A stretch of DNA of 64,000 bases from an uncultured Lachnospiraceae bacterium (GCA_910587955.1 CAJUNN010000005.1:13518-77517); one strand, 5' to 3'. Numbered from the stretch's first letter, positions 1 to 8,413 are shown. A program made the numbers and translations. The notes: generated from the sequence alone by a model not told the origin.

Positions 1-18
1 ACAATATGCACATCCTCT

Positions 19-84
19 ATTTTCAGTTCTCCATACGCCCTCTCTGCATTCTGCACCGGGCTTTTGCTGTTTTTAGTTCCGCAG
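19..84 (-). repeat. Partial copy of dispersed intergenic hairpin repeat
   Basis: On the minus strand this stretch begins with the box GCGGAACTAAAAACAGC and ends with GAGAACTGAAAATAGAGG, the same two boundary boxes seen around the hairpin repeats at 1677-1898, 8190-8413 and elsewhere. The inner stem is short and poorly paired here. The stop codon of the upstream kinase (73-75) lies inside the first box. The last bases, TAGAGG, resemble a ribosome binding site for a gene lying beyond the window edge; that gene (araD would be usual) cannot be seen. Confidence 0.6.
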
Positions 85-1671
85 GCTCTCCACCGCCGCC
101 CGCTCAATGGCAAGTCCTGCCGTGTAGCGCTCAATAAAGGCATCGAAGCCTTCCACATCCGCCGCATCCGGCTCTGCCTTCACGCCTGTCTCTCCTGCAA
201 ATACTTTCTCCCGGAGATAAGCACCCAGGCTTTCCCCTTCCTCCCGGTGCTTCCTATAAGCTGCCAGCAGGGCAATGCCCCAGGCTCCGCCTTCCCCGGC
301 TGTCTCCATGACTACTACCGGAACGTTCATGGCCGCAGCCACGATTTTCTGTCCCACGCCCTTGGTTTTGAATAACCCGCCATGGCCCAGAACCTCATCC
401 GCCTGCACACCTTCTTCCTTGAACAGGATATCCAGTCCTGTCTTCAAAGCGCCCAGGGCTGTGAAAAGATGAACCCTCATAAAGTTGGCAAGAGTAAAGC
501 GGCTCTCCGGCCTGCGCACAAAGAGCGGACGTCCCTCCTCAAAGCCCGTAAGATGCTCGCCGGAAAAGTAATTGTAGGCCAGAAGGCCGCCACAGTCCGG
601 ATCTCCGTCCAAAGCCTTGTTATAGAGGGTTCCAAAGAGCTTATTCATATCCACTTCCACGCCGAAGCTCTCTGCAAACTCCTTAAAGAGGCCCACCCAG
701 GCATTCAAATCCGAGGTGCAGTTGTTGCAGTGGACCATACCCACCAGGCTGCCGTCCGGCGTGGTCACCATGTCAATCTCCGGGTGTACCTTTTTCAGCT
801 CATGCTCCAGGACAATCATGGCAAAGACGGAGGTGCCCGCAGAAATATTTCCCGTGCGCTGCTTCACGCTGTTGGTGGCTGCCATACCCGTGCCGGCGTC
901 TCCTTCCGGCGGACAGCAGGGAATCCCTGCCTGAAGCTCGCCCGATACATCCAGAAGCTTTGCACCCTCCTCCGTCAGTGCCCCGGCATCTTCGCCGGCA
1001 CAGAGAACCTCCGGAAGAATCCGGGAAAGCTTCCAGGGATATTCTTTATCTGCAATCAGAGTGTCAAACTGATCTATCATACGACCGTAGAATTTCTTCG
1101 TCCCGGTATCGATGGGAAACATGCCGGAGGCTTCCCCTATGCCCATCACTCTTTTCCCTGTAAGTTTCCAGTGAATATAACCGGAAAGGGTAGTCATATA
1201 GTCAATCCGGGGCAGATGCTCCTCCCCGTTCAATACCGCCTGATACAGATGTGCAATGCTCCACCGCTGAGGAATCTGATAATTGAAAAGCTTTGTCAAT
1301 TCCTCAGATGCCTGTCCGGTAATGGTATTTCTCCAGGTACGGAAAGGAACCAGCTGGTTTCCCTCCTTGTCAAACACCAGATACCCGTGCATCATGGCAC
1401 TGATTCCCAAGGCTCCCACTGTAGTAAGCTTTACGCCGTACCGCTCCTGCACATCCGCTTTCAGGGCCTGATAGCTTCCCCGAAGGCCTTTCCAGACTTC
1501 CTCCAGAGCATAGGTCCAGATGCCGTTCTCAAGCTGGTTCTCCCAGTCGTAGCTTCCGCTGGCAATGGGCTTGTGGGCCTCGTCAATCAGCACCGCCTTG
1601 ATCCGGGTGGAGCCCAGCTCAATGCCAAGGGCTGTCTTTCCCTCTAAAATTGCCTGCTTTAAATCACTCAT
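73..1671 (-). CDS. FGGY-family carbohydrate kinase, probable L-ribulokinase
   Basis: A 532-residue sugar kinase of the FGGY/xylulokinase type. The N-terminal phosphate-binding motif GIELGSTRIKAVLID is at about residues 16-30, a second phosphate loop EGDAGTGMAATN is in the middle, and the C-terminal ATP-binding glycines GHGGLF and ETAGEGGAWG follow. It would phosphorylate a ketopentose in the cytoplasm. Its place directly after araA, in the same direction, argues for L-ribulose as substrate. Sequence type is closer to xylulokinase-like kinases than to classical AraB, so D-xylulose remains possible. The start has a good AGGAGG six bases upstream. That site is the end of a hairpin repeat. The last three codons and the stop also lie in a repeat boundary box. 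Confidence 0.85.
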   Translation of the reverse strand: MSDLKQAILEGKTALGIELGSTRIKAVLIDEAHKPIASGSYDWENQLENGIWTYALEEVWKGLRGSYQALKADVQERYGVKLTTVGALGISAMMHGYLVFDKEGNQLVPFRTWRNTITGQASEELTKLFNYQIPQRWSIAHLYQAVLNGEEHLPRIDYMTTLSGYIHWKLTGKRVMGIGEASGMFPIDTGTKKFYGRMIDQFDTLIADKEYPWKLSRILPEVLCAGEDAGALTEEGAKLLDVSGELQAGIPCCPPEGDAGTGMAATNSVKQRTGNISAGTSVFAMIVLEHELKKVHPEIDMVTTPDGSLVGMVHCNNCTSDLNAWVGLFKEFAESFGVEVDMNKLFGTLYNKALDGDPDCGGLLAYNYFSGEHLTGFEEGRPLFVRRPESRFTLANFMRVHLFTALGALKTGLDILFKEEGVQADEVLGHGGLFKTKGVGQKIVAAAMNVPVVVMETAGEGGAWGIALLAAYRKHREEGESLGAYLREKVFAGETGVKAEPDAADVEGFDAFIERYTAGLAIERAAVESLRN

Positions 1672-1676
1672 AGCGA

Positions 1677-1898
1677 CCTCCTATTCCAGTTCCGCATCGC
1701 CCTCTCAAAGCCCCTTTTCTGGCAGCATTTCCGGCCGCACTGCGTCCGGAAACCCTGCCGGGCTTTGTTCGGGAACTTGCTGATTCCAGTTCCGCTCCAT
1801 CCCTGCTGCGCCTTCTTACCGGCAGAGACTCCAGCCGCATTCTGCTTCCGGAATCTCTGCCGGGCGCTTCCGGGATTTCGCTGTTTTGATTCCAGTTC
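1677..1898 (-). repeat. Two tandem intergenic hairpin repeats between araA and the kinase
   Basis: Read on the minus strand, the gap holds two units separated by the box GGAACTGGAATCA. Each unit folds on itself. One has arms GGCAGAGATTCCGG and CCGGCAGAGACTCCAG-type complements. The other pairs CGGCAGGGTTTCCGGACGCA with the facing TGCGGCCGGAAATGCTGCC. The last box is GCGGAACTGGAATAGGAGG, whose end is the kinase Shine-Dalgarno. These are not terminators: no T-run follows either stem. Confidence 0.8.
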
Positions 1899-1902
1899 TC
1901 GT

Positions 1903-3390
1903 TTATCGGAAGGCAACGGAGTTCCAGAGCAGTTCGTTCTTCAGGCTGCGGATGGTGGTGTCCTTGTCTATGTATACGGTCTCGATTCCCATGGCTGCCG
2001 CCCAGTCACCCAGCTGCTCTGCCGTCAGGTCGTAGGTAAAGGCCGTATGGTGGGCACCCCCTGCCAGAATCCAGCTCTCCGCTCCTGTAGCCAGGCTGGG
2101 CTGGGGTGTCCAGAATGCGGTGGCTACGGGAAGCTTTGGCATGGGCTTCTCCACCTTCTTGCAGTCTACCGTATTGATAATCAGGCGGAAACGGTTCCCC
2201 AGATCGATGAGAGATGCCGCAATGCCCGTGCCCGCCTTGGAAGTAAATACCAGACGTGCCGGATCCTCCCGGTCTCCCATGGTAAGGGGATTTACCTTGA
2301 TGCCGATGGGGCCTTCCGCAATGCTGGGGCAGACCTCCAGCATATGTGCCTGGAGGATTCCCTCCTTGCCCGGCACCAGATTGTAGGTATAATCTTCCAT
2401 AAAAGAGGTTCCCTTGGCGTCTTTCATGCCTTCTGTCATAATTTTCATCAGGCGCACCATGGCCGCAGTCTTCCAGTCACCCTCTCCACCGAAGCCGTAT
2501 CCTTTTTCCATCAGGCGCTGGATCGCCAGGCCCGGAAGCTGCTTTAAAGCCCCCAGATCACCGAAATGGGTCACGATGGCCTGATAGTTTTTCTCCTTCA
2601 GGAAGCGCTCAAAGCCAAGCTCAATCTGAGCCTGCACCGCCACGTGTTTCTTAAATTCCTCCGGATCCCTGCCTTCCAACAAGATCTCATATTTATCATA
2701 ATATTCTTCTACCAAAGTGTCAACGTCGCCTTTTGCCGTCTCCTGGACATATTCTGCAATTTCATTGACCGGATAAGCATCGATTTCCCAGCCGAACTTG
2801 ATCTGGGCCTCCACTTTATCACCCTCGGTAACGGCTACGTTCCGCATATTGTCTGCCACACGCACTACACGGATATGACTGCTTTCCATGATTCCTACCG
2901 CAGTCCGCATCCAGGAGGCAATTCTTCCGATGACCCCTTTGTCCGCCCAATGACCCACAATCACCTTGCGCTCAATTCCCATACGGCTGACAATATGTCC
3001 GTACTCCCGGTCTCCGTGGGCTGACTGGTTCTCGTTCATAAAATCCATATCAATGGTATCATAGGGAATTTCTTCATTAAACTGCGTATGCAGATGCAGC
3101 AGAGGCTTGCGGTACTCCTGCAGGCCCAGAATCCAGGATTTGGCCGGAGAAAACGTGTGCATCCAGGTAATCACGCCTGCACATTCCTCATCTCCATTGG
3201 CTTCGTTGAAGGTTCTGCGGATCAGCTCGTTGGTAATCAAGGTGGGCTTCCACACAATCTCATAGGGCAAAAGCCCGGACTCGTTCAGATGCTCCACGAT
3301 TTTTTTTGAGTGCTCCGCCACATGGGCCAGGCATTCATCCCCGTATAAATCCTGGGACCCGGTTGCAAACCAAAACTTGTAGTTTTTCAT
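1903..3390 (-). CDS. araA: L-arabinose isomerase
   Basis: A 495-residue protein of the usual AraA length, converting L-arabinose to L-ribulose in the cytoplasm with a divalent metal, normally manganese. The active-site segments are all present: GFGGEGDWKT, SFMEDYTYN, LQAHMLEVCPS and GGAHHTAFTYDL carry the two glutamates and two histidines that bind metal and substrate in the family. The N-terminus MKNYKFWFATGSQDLYG is typical. The start is preceded by AGGAGG, which forms the end of a small hairpin repeat. It follows araR by 53 bases and precedes the kinase by 231 bases filled with hairpins, so araR-araA-kinase is likely one transcript controlled by arabinose through AraR. Confidence 0.97.
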   Translation of the reverse strand: MKNYKFWFATGSQDLYGDECLAHVAEHSKKIVEHLNESGLLPYEIVWKPTLITNELIRRTFNEANGDEECAGVITWMHTFSPAKSWILGLQEYRKPLLHLHTQFNEEIPYDTIDMDFMNENQSAHGDREYGHIVSRMGIERKVIVGHWADKGVIGRIASWMRTAVGIMESSHIRVVRVADNMRNVAVTEGDKVEAQIKFGWEIDAYPVNEIAEYVQETAKGDVDTLVEEYYDKYEILLEGRDPEEFKKHVAVQAQIELGFERFLKEKNYQAIVTHFGDLGALKQLPGLAIQRLMEKGYGFGGEGDWKTAAMVRLMKIMTEGMKDAKGTSFMEDYTYNLVPGKEGILQAHMLEVCPSIAEGPIGIKVNPLTMGDREDPARLVFTSKAGTGIAASLIDLGNRFRLIINTVDCKKVEKPMPKLPVATAFWTPQPSLATGAESWILAGGAHHTAFTYDLTAEQLGDWAAAMGIETVYIDKDTTIRSLKNELLWNSVAFR

Positions 3391-3400
3391 CTCTTTGACC

Positions 3401-3457
3401 TCCTATTCCGGTTCCGTAATTCTCCTACCAGAGAATTACTGTTTTAAAGTTCCGTAG
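3401..3457 (-). repeat. Minimal hairpin-repeat copy upstream of araA
   Basis: On the minus strand a perfect stem GTAATTCTC/GAGAATTAC is flanked by GGAAC boxes and ends in GGAACCGGAATAGGAGG, giving the araA ribosome binding site. The boundary boxes match the larger repeats, but the stem is only about 9-11 pairs. It also overlaps the araR stop codon region. Confidence 0.6.
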
Positions 3458-4568
3458 TGCCACCAATTTTCTTTACGGAATCCCGTTCCACCAGCCGGGC
3501 CTCAAACTCATACGTGCAGCCCGGAATGCCGGTGCGTATCATGGAAAGAAGCATCTCTGCCGCCTTTTCTCCCAAGGCCTCTTTCGGATGATGAACGGAT
3601 GTCAGCCCCACCTCACCGAGAACTGCCAGATCCGTGTTATCTACGCTGACCACAGAAACATCCCCCGGAACCGAAATCCCGTGCCGTTTCCAGATCTCCA
3701 TCACCTCGAAAGCCGCGCTGTCATTGTAGCACAGCACCCCCGTACAGGAACCCAGGCGCTCTGCAACTGCCTGTTCCAGCCTTCCGAATGCGAGCGTATC
3801 CTCTGTGTCAAACCACAAAATCCCATCCTCGCAGGGACGGATTCCCGCATCCCGGACAGCCTCCATAAATCCCCGGTAACGCCGGATCCCCTGCCCGTCG
3901 TCCCGCTTAAAGAGCCCTCCCAGCTTCCGGTGTCCGTGCTCTATCAGATATTGGGCAGCACACCGGCCTGCCATTTCATCCTGCAGGGCTACCATGGGGC
4001 AGGTTAGCTCGGGATAAGAACTATTCAGAAAAAGAATGGGAATCTTCCGGCTCTGCAGTTCCCGGTAAAGGGCCAGATTGGGATTGGGAAGAGCGCTCCG
4101 GGTAGTCTCAATGATAAGTCCGCCCAAATCCTGCTTCAGCAAATCCGCAAGCACAGCCTCCTCCCTCCAGATCCGGTTATTGGTAAAGGCAATCTGCACC
4201 TGAAAACCCTGATCTGAGAGCACTTTTTCAATTCCCCGGATAATCCGCGGAAAAATGTAATTGTCCACATATGTAGTGACTACGGCAATCCGGCGGCTCC
4301 GGGACTTTTCCTCTGCCTCGGCATCCGTCACAAAAGTCCCGCTTCCCTGACGGCTGCGCACGAAACCCTGTCTCTCCAGCACACCCAAAGCTCTCCGCAC
4401 CGTCTGGCGGCTCACAGAAAACTGCGCCTGCAGCTCCTGCTCCGAGGGAAGCTTCTTCCCCGGCTGATAGAATCCCTCTGCAATTTTCTGCTGCAGCCAC
4501 TCTGCCAGCATTTGATATTTCGGCATCTGTCCTGTATCTCTTTCTTTTTTTCTTTCATCATAATACAT
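3444..4568 (-). CDS. araR: Arabinose-responsive transcriptional repressor, GntR/LacI chimera
   Basis: A 374-residue regulator. Residues about 16-85 form a GntR-type winged helix-turn-helix (KLPSEQELQAQFSVSRQTVR, then GFVRSRQGSGTFV). The rest is a LacI/periplasmic-binding-like effector domain (RRIAVVTTYVDNYIFPRIIRGIE ... VSVVSVDNTDLAVLGEVGLTSV). This two-domain layout is that of Bacillus AraR, which represses arabinose genes until L-arabinose binds. It sits directly upstream of araA in the same direction. ATTTGTA-type half-sites in its own leader and upstream suggest autorepression. The start is uncertain: an ATG at 4526 (MPKYQM, nearer to the usual AraR N-terminus and preceded by AGGA) is an alternative to the one listed. 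Confidence 0.9.
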   Translation of the reverse strand: MYYDERKKERDTGQMPKYQMLAEWLQQKIAEGFYQPGKKLPSEQELQAQFSVSRQTVRRALGVLERQGFVRSRQGSGTFVTDAEAEEKSRSRRIAVVTTYVDNYIFPRIIRGIEKVLSDQGFQVQIAFTNNRIWREEAVLADLLKQDLGGLIIETTRSALPNPNLALYRELQSRKIPILFLNSSYPELTCPMVALQDEMAGRCAAQYLIEHGHRKLGGLFKRDDGQGIRRYRGFMEAVRDAGIRPCEDGILWFDTEDTLAFGRLEQAVAERLGSCTGVLCYNDSAAFEVMEIWKRHGISVPGDVSVVSVDNTDLAVLGEVGLTSVHHPKEALGEKAAEMLLSMIRTGIPGCTYEFEARLVERDSVKKIGGTTEL

Positions 4569-4620
4569 TCTAACTCTGGATACAAGAACAACCTCTTATC
4601 TCCCGCACATCTTTGTCTAA

Positions 4621-4647
4621 ATTTGTATCTTTAATATAAATTTGTAC
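4621..4647. promoter_or_regulatory. Candidate AraR half-sites in araR leader
   Basis: Two directly repeated ATTTGTA elements (ATTTGTATC and AATTTGTAC) lie between the araR promoter and its start codon. They match one half of the Bacillus AraR operator ATTTGTACGTACAAAT. Binding here is inferred from the similarity alone. Confidence 0.45.
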
Positions 4648-4741
4648 TTTTTTGTGTGGTTTTCCGCATTCGGCAAGTTGATTTTAAGAAAATCCTTTTA
4701 CTTTTGGTTACTTTATGACAGCATCGCTTCTTTATACTTTA

Positions 4742-4770
4742 TATATACATGTTTTTATACAAAGTGTCAA
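4742..4770 (-). promoter_or_regulatory. Promoter of the araR-araA operon
   Basis: On the minus strand TTGACA is followed after 17 bases by TATATA. It lies about 170 bases upstream of araR in an AT-rich gap and is the best sigma-A promoter in that gap. Confidence 0.7.
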
Positions 4771-4827
4771 TATGTATTGCATAATTTTTGTACTTTCTTT
4801 CAATTATTTTTACGGTTCATTTTAAAA

Positions 4828-4854
4828 TTTGTATTTAATAAATTTAAATACAAG
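4828..4854. promoter_or_regulatory. Upstream palindromic operator candidate for AraR
   Basis: TTTGTATTTAA and TTAAATACAA form an inverted repeat about 60 bases upstream of the araR -35 box. The outer TTTGTA/TACAA pairs resemble AraR half-sites. Together with the leader half-sites this would permit looping repression, as known for Bacillus AraR. The whole gap 4569-4912 is AT-rich and holds no convincing gene. Confidence 0.4.
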
Positions 4855-4870
4855 TTAATATATGATATAC

Positions 4871-4900
4871 AAAAAAGACCGCCGGGTCTTCCCGGCGATC
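4871..4900 (-). terminator. Intrinsic terminator of the mscS gene
   Basis: On the minus strand the stem GATCGCCGGG / CCCGGCGGTC with a four-base loop is followed by six Ts. It begins 12 bases after the mscS stop codon and separates that gene from the araR promoter. Confidence 0.88.
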
Positions 4901-4912
4901 TTTCTCTTTTTG

Positions 4913-5773
4913 TCACTCCTGCCGGACATGCACATCCAGCTGATTGAAAGGAATTTCAATCCCGTTTTCATCGAAAGCCAGCTTCACAGCTTCCGTCATC
5001 TCCCATTTCGCCATCCAGTAATCTTCCGGGCGGACCCAGAAGCGGACCTTCAGCATCACGGCACTGTCTGCCAGCTCTGACACCACCGCCAAACGCTCCT
5101 CATCCTGCAGAATCCTTGCATCCTGCTCCAAAAGCTTCATGCACACTTCCTTCGCTCTTCTCAGATCCGCCGCATAAGAAATTCCCACATCAATGTCCAG
5201 CCTGCGCTTCTCCTGGGCTGTCACATTGATAAGGCTGCTGTCAGCCAGGGCTCCGTTTGGGATCACCACCTTGCGGTTATCCGGGGTGAGAAGACTGGTA
5301 TAGATCATCTCAATCTGGGAAACGGTCCCTTCCAGGTCCCCCTGGATAATGTAATCCCCCACCTTAAAGGGTTTCACCATCAGAATGAGAACGCCCCCTG
5401 CAAAATTGGAAAGGCTCCCCTGGAGAGCCAGGCCTGCGGCAAGCCCTGCAGAGCCTGCCAAAGCTATCACGGATGCCGTGTCCACGCCAAAGCCCGAGGC
5501 TATCAGCATCACCAGCACAAAGTACAGAAAAGCTTTTAAAAGGGAGTCAATAAACTGCACCAACCCCGTATCCGCCCCGGCCCGTTCCATGGAGCGCCGC
5601 ACCAGCCGGCGCACCAGCTTAATCAGCCGGGAACTAATAAAAAATACCAGAAGGGCAATCAGCACCTTCAAGCCGAAGGACACTACCCCCGGAAGATATT
5701 GATCCATATACGCCTGTGCTCGGTCTATTTCCTCTGTAATCGCTTCCAATTCCTGACCTTCGCTCTGCTGCAT
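4913..5773 (-). CDS. Small-conductance mechanosensitive channel, MscS family
   Basis: A 286-residue MscS-type membrane channel, which releases solutes when membrane tension rises on hypo-osmotic shock. Three hydrophobic segments are visible at roughly residues 28-48, 70-92 and 100-130. The third has the Gly/Ala-rich pore-helix pattern ALAGSAGLAAGLALQGSLSN followed by FAGGVLILMVKPFKVGDYI, the family hallmark. The rest is the cytoplasmic beta and alpha/beta vestibule. Length is that of minimal MscS. It is transcribed alone, with a clear terminator after it and glgB ending 62 bases upstream of its start in the same direction. Confidence 0.92.
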   Translation of the reverse strand: MQQSEGQELEAITEEIDRAQAYMDQYLPGVVSFGLKVLIALLVFFISSRLIKLVRRLVRRSMERAGADTGLVQFIDSLLKAFLYFVLVMLIASGFGVDTASVIALAGSAGLAAGLALQGSLSNFAGGVLILMVKPFKVGDYIIQGDLEGTVSQIEMIYTSLLTPDNRKVVIPNGALADSSLINVTAQEKRRLDIDVGISYAADLRRAKEVCMKLLEQDARILQDEERLAVVSELADSAVMLKVRFWVRPEDYWMAKWEMTEAVKLAFDENGIEIPFNQLDVHVRQE

Positions 5774-5835
5774 CCCGCTTTTCTCCTACTCTATGCCTTT
5801 TTCTTTCTCTTTTATGCCGGAAAGCCCGCAGAATT

Positions 5836-8172
5836 TTATCTTGGGCCGTTTCCTTCTTTTTTTGTTCCTGCCGTCCCGGCCCCTTTCCCGGAACCGGACG
5901 CCGGCTTTCCGGCTGCTTTTGCAGATTTTGCCTTTGCGGCTTTCGCCTTCACAGGTATCTTTTCCGGCGTACAGGAGAACACGGCAATTCCCATGGGGGG
6001 AACCGTAATCTCAATGGAATTCTCCTGCCCGTCGCACTCGGATTTCTTTGACAGCTTTGCACGCTTGTTCCGCACATTGCTTCCGCCGTAGATCTCACTG
6101 TCGCTGTTAAAAATTTCCTTATAGCGTCCTTCAAAGGGTACGCCGATTTTATGCTTCTCATAGATCAGAGGCGAGAAATTGCATACCACCAAAAGCGTCT
6201 CCTTCGCTTCCCCGGCCTGCCGGGTAAACACCAGCATATTCTCATTGGCCGAGATATTGTTGATCCAGGTAAAGCCCTCCGGCAGGCAGTCCTGCTCATA
6301 CAGTGCCGGATGTGCCAGGCAGAAATGGTTCAGGTCCTTCACATAATCGTGCATATTGCTGTGATCCTGATACTCAAGAAGCTCCCAGTCCAGTCCTATA
6401 TTCTCGTTCCACTCTTCAAAGGGCGCATAATCCTGCCCCATAAAGAGCAGTTTCTTTCCCGGATGGGTCATCATATAGCCGTAGACTGCCCGCAGATTGT
6501 TCAGCTGGGAATCCCGGTCTCCCGGCATCTTTCCCACCAGTGAGCTCTTCCCGTGCACCACTTCGTCGTGGGACAGGCTTAATATAAAGTTTTCACTGTA
6601 AGCATAAATCATGCTGAAGGTCAATTCTCCGTGATGATAAGCCCGGAACACCGGATCGTACTGCATATAACCCAGAAAATCATTCATCCAGCCCATATTC
6701 CATTTGAAGTCAAAGCCCAGGCCGTTTTCCTCTACGCTTCCCGTGACCTTGGGCCATGCCGTCGATTCCTCTGCAATGAGAAGAGCTCCGTTCTTTTGTT
6801 TCCGGAAAATGGAATTTAAGTGCTTCAAAAATTCCATGGCTTCCAGATTTTCATTCCCGCCGTACATGTTGGCCACCCATTCTCCATCCTGTTTCCCGTA
6901 ATCCAGATACAGCATGGATGCCACCGCATCCATACGGATGCCGTCTGCGTGGTAAACTTTTGTCCAGAACAGTGCGTTGGCAATGAGGAAATTTTTCACT
7001 TCCGGACGGCCGTAATTGTAGATCAGCGTTCCCCAATGGGGATGTGCTCCCTGCCTGGGATCGTAATGCTCATAGAGGCAGGTTCCGTCAAAAGCCGCCA
7101 GGCCAAAAGCATCCCTGGGGAAATGGGCCGGCACCCAGTCCAGAATGACGCCGATCCCCTGACCGTGCATATAATCCATAAAATACATAAAATCTTCCGG
7201 CGATCCGTACCGGGCTGTGGGCGCATAGTATCCCGTCACCTGATAACCCCAGGAAGCGTCTAAAGGATGCTCCATCACCGGCATCAGCTCCACATGGGTA
7301 TATCCCATCTCTTTGACATAATCTGCAAGCTGGGGCGCCAGTTCCCGGTAGGTATAAAATTCCCGGCCGGAATCCTCCTCCGGCTTCTTCCAGGATCCCA
7401 GGTGCACTTCATAGATCAGCATGGGCGACTTCTGGTAGTCCGTCTTTTTCCGCTGTTCCAGCCATTCGCCGTCCTTCCACTCGTATCCCCTTAAGTCCGC
7501 CACTACGGAAGCCGTATTGGGCCTAAGCTCCGCCCGGTTGGCGTACGGGTCTGCCTTTAACATGGGAAGGCCGCTTCTGGTCTTAATTTCGTATTTATAA
7601 GTTTCCCCCGGCTCCAGCCCGGGAATAAACAGTTCAAAAATACCGGCCCCCTCAATCCTGCGCATGGGATGCCGCCGTCCGTCCCACAGGTTAAAGTCTC
7701 CTACCACGCTGACCCGGCTGGCGTCCGGAGCCCAGACTGCAAAGTAAACCCCCTGCGTACCCTTTATGGTCTGTGGATGGGCTCCCAGCTTCTCATAGAT
7801 GGTATAATGAATTCCGGCTGCAAACTTGTCCAGATCCTGCACCGAAAACGCCTTGGGCTCAAAGCGGTAGGGATCCTCCAGATCCTGCACCGTTCCGTTA
7901 TCATACTCTACCCGGTAAAAATAATCCGGAATGCTCTTTCCCGGCAGAAGCACCGCAAAAAATCCGGCTTCATCCGCCATCTCCATGGGATACTGTTTTC
8001 CGCTTTTACGTATTTCCGCCGTCATCTTCACTGCCGTAGGGCAGAAAGCCTGAACCAGAATCCCTCCGTCCACCTTGTGCGCCCCCAGTATTTCCTGGGG
8101 CTCGTCCTCCTCCGAATACACCAGCGCCTCAATCCGAGGCCAGTTCATCAAATCATACAGTTTTGCATCCAT
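5836..8172 (-). CDS. glgB: 1,4-alpha-glucan (glycogen) branching enzyme
   Basis: A 778-residue GH13 enzyme that creates alpha-1,6 branches in glycogen. N-terminal CBM48-type modules come first, then the catalytic barrel with DGIRMDAVASML (nucleophile Asp), LLIAEESTAWP (acid Glu) and LSLSHDEVVHGK (third Asp). The listed start is ATG (MDAKLYDLMNW), with AAAGGA eight bases upstream. A longer frame opening at 8253 only translates the hairpin repeat and is rejected. The C-terminus carries an unusual tail of about 35 residues rich in Lys, Ala and Gly, not part of the GH13 fold. The debranching enzyme glgX is at 29.6 kb, not adjacent. Confidence 0.95.
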   Translation of the reverse strand: MDAKLYDLMNWPRIEALVYSEEDEPQEILGAHKVDGGILVQAFCPTAVKMTAEIRKSGKQYPMEMADEAGFFAVLLPGKSIPDYFYRVEYDNGTVQDLEDPYRFEPKAFSVQDLDKFAAGIHYTIYEKLGAHPQTIKGTQGVYFAVWAPDASRVSVVGDFNLWDGRRHPMRRIEGAGIFELFIPGLEPGETYKYEIKTRSGLPMLKADPYANRAELRPNTASVVADLRGYEWKDGEWLEQRKKTDYQKSPMLIYEVHLGSWKKPEEDSGREFYTYRELAPQLADYVKEMGYTHVELMPVMEHPLDASWGYQVTGYYAPTARYGSPEDFMYFMDYMHGQGIGVILDWVPAHFPRDAFGLAAFDGTCLYEHYDPRQGAHPHWGTLIYNYGRPEVKNFLIANALFWTKVYHADGIRMDAVASMLYLDYGKQDGEWVANMYGGNENLEAMEFLKHLNSIFRKQKNGALLIAEESTAWPKVTGSVEENGLGFDFKWNMGWMNDFLGYMQYDPVFRAYHHGELTFSMIYAYSENFILSLSHDEVVHGKSSLVGKMPGDRDSQLNNLRAVYGYMMTHPGKKLLFMGQDYAPFEEWNENIGLDWELLEYQDHSNMHDYVKDLNHFCLAHPALYEQDCLPEGFTWINNISANENMLVFTRQAGEAKETLLVVCNFSPLIYEKHKIGVPFEGRYKEIFNSDSEIYGGSNVRNKRAKLSKKSECDGQENSIEITVPPMGIAVFSCTPEKIPVKAKAAKAKSAKAAGKPASGSGKGAGTAGTKKEGNGPR

Positions 8173-8189
8173 CCCCTTGATCCTTTCAT

Positions 8190-8413
8190 TACTAGTTCCG
8201 CATACGCCCTCCCTGCGCTCCTTCCCTAGAAAGACTTCCGGCCACACAAACATGCGTCCGTAACTCTTTCTATGCGCTGTTCGGGCTTCTGCTGTTTCCA
8301 GTTCCGCATACGCCCTCCCTGCGCTCCTTCCCTAGAAAGACTTCCGGCCGCACAAACATGCGTCCGCAACTCTTTCTATGCGCTGTTCGGGCTCCTGCTG
8401 TTTTCAGTTCTAG
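8190..8413 (-). repeat. Two near-identical tandem hairpin repeats upstream of glgB
   Basis: Two units of about 110 bases are almost identical to each other. Each contains the complementary arms AGAGTT.CGGACGCATG and TG.GCGGCCGGAAGTCTTTCT (with small differences) and outer arms around GCCCGAACAGCGC / GCGCAGGGAGGGC. The boundary box GGAACTRG occurs at each end. The first box includes the stop codon of the HAD gene (TAG in TAGAACTG), and the last is followed by the glgB ribosome binding site. Confidence 0.82.

Noticed and set aside
382..1647. 421-residue open frame on the plus strand over the kinase gene
   Set aside because: It is the complement of a well-conserved FGGY kinase, has no ribosome site and no recognisable domain. 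Similar long antisense frames over other genes were rejected for the same reason.
4642..4947. 101-residue frame in the araR upstream region
   Set aside because: It is hydrophobic low-complexity translation of AT-rich promoter DNA, lacks a ribosome site and runs through the mscS terminator.
8173..8253. N-terminal extension of glgB
   Set aside because: It translates a hairpin repeat; the ATG at 8172 has a ribosome site and matches the family N-terminus.
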